In this document: positions 4,997 to 6,165 of the stretch, piece by piece
How the letters are laid out: each line of letters begins with the position of its first letter
How positions within the stretch are numbered: the stretch's first letter is position 1
DNA from: an uncultured Collinsella sp.
GTDB taxonomy: Bacteria > Actinomycetota > Coriobacteriia > Coriobacteriales > Coriobacteriaceae
Length of the DNA: 6,165 nucleotides
Assembly (NCBI GenBank): GCA_902489955.1
Contig: CABUBY010000096.1
Span: 1-6,165, forward strand
Reading direction: 5' to 3'
The notes under the pieces: generated by a model
Databases searched by the model: none
What the model was told of the DNA's origin: nothing
The model's input: only the letters and a program-made list of their open reading frames with translations
Translations under genes and position numbers: made by a program

Positions 4997-5656
4997 GTGT
5001 CCGCATTTCCGTTCGACGCCGTTATCTTTGACATGGACGGCGTCATTGTCGATACCGAGTATTACTACCTGGGCGAGACTGCCGCGTTTGCCAAGGAGCT
5101 TGGGCTTAACCTGACTCAAGAGGAGTTGAATGGGCAGGTCGGTACCTCGCATCAGTTCTTCCTGCATATGTTGGTCGATTGGTTTGAGCGCGCCGGTAAG
5201 GGGCATTTCACTGGCGAGGAAGCGTTGGCCCGTTGGGACGAGTGGGCGCATGAGCGTCCGCGCGACTATCAGGCTTTGATTAACCCAGGCGCCGTGGATA
5301 CGATTCGAGAGCTGCCGCGCCGCGGCGTTCGCGTGGCGCTTGCCAGCTCGTCTCCCATGGATAGCATCGAGGAAGTGCTCAACGCATGCGGGCTGTCGGA
5401 TGCCTTTGAGTATGTGGTGAGCGGCGAGCAGTTTAAGGAGAGCAAGCCCGAGCCCGACATCTACCTGCATGCGCTGGACCTGCTGGGGCTGCCCGCGAAT
5501 CGCTGCTGCTGCGTTGAGGATTCGGTGCCTGGCATCACTGCCGGCAAGCGAGCCGGCCTGACAGTCATTGCCAAGCGCGAGGAGCGCTTTGGCTTTAGCC
5601 AGGATGCCGCGGACAAGATTATCGACCAGCTGCCGGAGCTACTGGAACTCGCGTAG
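4997..5656 (+). CDS. HAD-family phosphatase, beta-phosphoglucomutase-like (subfamily IA)
   Basis: 219 residues, normal for beta-phosphoglucomutase / phosphoglycolate phosphatase-like HAD proteins with a small helical cap. Motif I is FDMDGVIVDTE with Asp12 and Asp14; motif II is VALASSSP with Ser117; motif III is Lys150 in KESKPEPDIY; and motif IV is VEDSVPGI with Glu174 and Asp175. The helical cap spans about residues 20-90. The sequence SKPEPDIYLHAL...VEDSVPGITAGKRAG is the pattern of enzymes that dephosphorylate small sugar phosphates or isomerise beta-glucose 1-phosphate. Motifs alone do not separate the two activities. Translation starts at GTG. It sits behind a terminator and 59 bases ahead of a PfkB sugar kinase on the same strand, so a shared role in sugar-phosphate turnover is plausible. 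Three adjacent cysteines (170-172) are unusual but have no obvious role. Confidence 0.95.
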   Translation: MSAFPFDAVIFDMDGVIVDTEYYYLGETAAFAKELGLNLTQEELNGQVGTSHQFFLHMLVDWFERAGKGHFTGEEALARWDEWAHERPRDYQALINPGAVDTIRELPRRGVRVALASSSPMDSIEEVLNACGLSDAFEYVVSGEQFKESKPEPDIYLHALDLLGLPANRCCCVEDSVPGITAGKRAGLTVIAKREERFGFSQDAADKIIDQLPELLELA

Positions 5657-5665
5657 ATCCTGGGC

Positions 5666-5691
5666 GGTACTGCTGTCACAACAGTGGTTCC
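5666..5691 (+). other. Imperfect hairpin between the second HAD gene and the PfkB kinase gene
   Basis: GGTACTGCTGT (5666-5676) can pair with ACAGTGGTTCC (5681-5691) over a CACA loop, with one T-T mismatch and two wobbles. GTTGGCATAAG follows, so there is no T-run and no case for an intrinsic terminator. It may be an mRNA processing or stability element between co-transcribed genes, or an operator-like dyad. The rest of this 59-base gap holds the kinase ribosome binding site (GAGAGGGG, 5702-5709). Confidence 0.3.
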
Positions 5692-5715
5692 GTTGGCATA
5701 AGAGAGGGGCGCGCT

Positions 5716-6165
5716 ATGGCATTTAACGTGAGCGCACTGGGGTTTGGCGACAACGTCGTCGACCGCTACGAGCATATTCGCACGATGTATCCGGGTGGCA
5801 ATGCGGTGAACTTTGCCGTGTATGCCAAGAAATGCGGAGCCGCGCGCTCCGCGTATATGGGCATCTTTGGTAATGACGCTGCTGCCGAGCACGTGATTGC
5901 GAGTCTTGAAGATGAGGACGTTGAACTAGCCAAATGCAAGCAGCTCATCGGTGAGAATGGTGCTGCGCGCGTGACCGTCGTTAACGGCGACCGTGTTTTC
6001 CTTGGCTCCAATGAGGGTGGCATCCGTGGTGATGCTCGCTATGTGCTCGATCGCTTTGACCTTGCGTACATGAAGCAGTTCGACGTAGTCCACTCGGGCA
6101 ACTATTGCTTTACCGAGCGCGAACTTCCCAAGTTGAAGGCCGCGGGCGTCACGGTTTCGTTTGAC
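5716..6165 (+). CDS. PfkB-family carbohydrate kinase, fructoselysine 6-kinase-like (3' end outside window)
   Basis: The first 150 codons are visible and the frame is open to the window end; family members have about 260-330 residues, so roughly half is missing. PfkB (ribokinase-fold) kinases phosphorylate sugars with ATP in the cytoplasm. The N-terminus has SALGFGDNVVDRY (6-18), then YPGGNAVNFAVYAKKCG (25-41), the PfkB signature region with the substrate-binding Gly-Gly-Asn. YMGIFGNDAAAEHV (47-60) follows. The block NGDRVFLGSNEGG (90-102) and DVVHSGNY (125-132) resemble remembered FrlD (fructoselysine 6-kinase) sequences more than ribokinase or fructokinase. The catalytic GxGD motif lies in the missing part. 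The start ATG follows GAGAGGGG. The PfkB assignment is secure. Fructoselysine specificity is inference, and a kinase for another Amadori product or sugar is possible. No deglycase (FrlB) is in view. Confidence 0.92.
   Translation, partial: MAFNVSALGFGDNVVDRYEHIRTMYPGGNAVNFAVYAKKCGAARSAYMGIFGNDAAAEHVIASLEDEDVELAKCKQLIGENGAARVTVVNGDRVFLGSNEGGIRGDARYVLDRFDLAYMKQFDVVHSGNYCFTERELPKLKAAGVTVSFD

Noticed and set aside
4286..5470. 394-codon open frame on the - strand across both HAD genes
   Set aside because: It runs antisense over two genes with complete catalytic motifs and across their terminator. It has no ribosome binding site or family motif and is a product of GC-rich codon use.

Overview
The window comes from a GC-rich bacterium (roughly 60 % G+C by eye). 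The style of its proteins and its strong AAGGAGG-type ribosome binding sites suggest a gut actinomycete of the Coriobacteriia, most like Collinsella. That assignment is inference from remembered protein families, not a database match. The window looks chromosomal: housekeeping carbohydrate-metabolism genes on the + strand flank a block of three accessory genes on the - strand.

Layout. (1) 2-595, +: the C-terminal part of glucose-6-phosphate isomerase (pgi), cut by the window start. (2) 596-732: a convergent intergenic gap with a perfect 16-bp hairpin, the likely shared terminator. (3) 733-3601, -: a three-gene operon read right to left. It encodes an unrecognised 296-residue protein, a ClpP-type serine peptidase with a full Ser-His-Asp triad, and a VirD4/TraG-type coupling ATPase with no membrane anchor. 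The ClpP stop and the ATPase start overlap by 8 nt, and the ATPase ribosome binding site lies inside clpP. (4) 3602-4090: a 489-nt divergent intergenic region with a four-unit degenerate tandem repeat in the operon leader, an isolated hairpin, and a possible promoter for the next + gene. (5) 4091-4933, +: a Cof-type HAD sugar-phosphate phosphatase with its own terminator. (6) 4997-5656, +: a second HAD protein of the beta-phosphoglucomutase-like type, starting at GTG just after that terminator. (7) 5716 to the window end, +: the N-terminal part of a PfkB-family sugar kinase resembling fructoselysine 6-kinase.

How the genes may work together. Pgi, the two HAD proteins and the PfkB kinase all handle phosphorylated sugars, but only HAD2 and the kinase look like possible operon partners. 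The three-gene - strand block is the unusual part: a peptidase and a DNA-translocase-like ATPase made in coupled fashion, led by an unknown protein, with no relaxase, integrase, transposase or other conjugation gene in view. It may be a fragment of an integrated conjugative element or a self-contained system; the window alone cannot decide.
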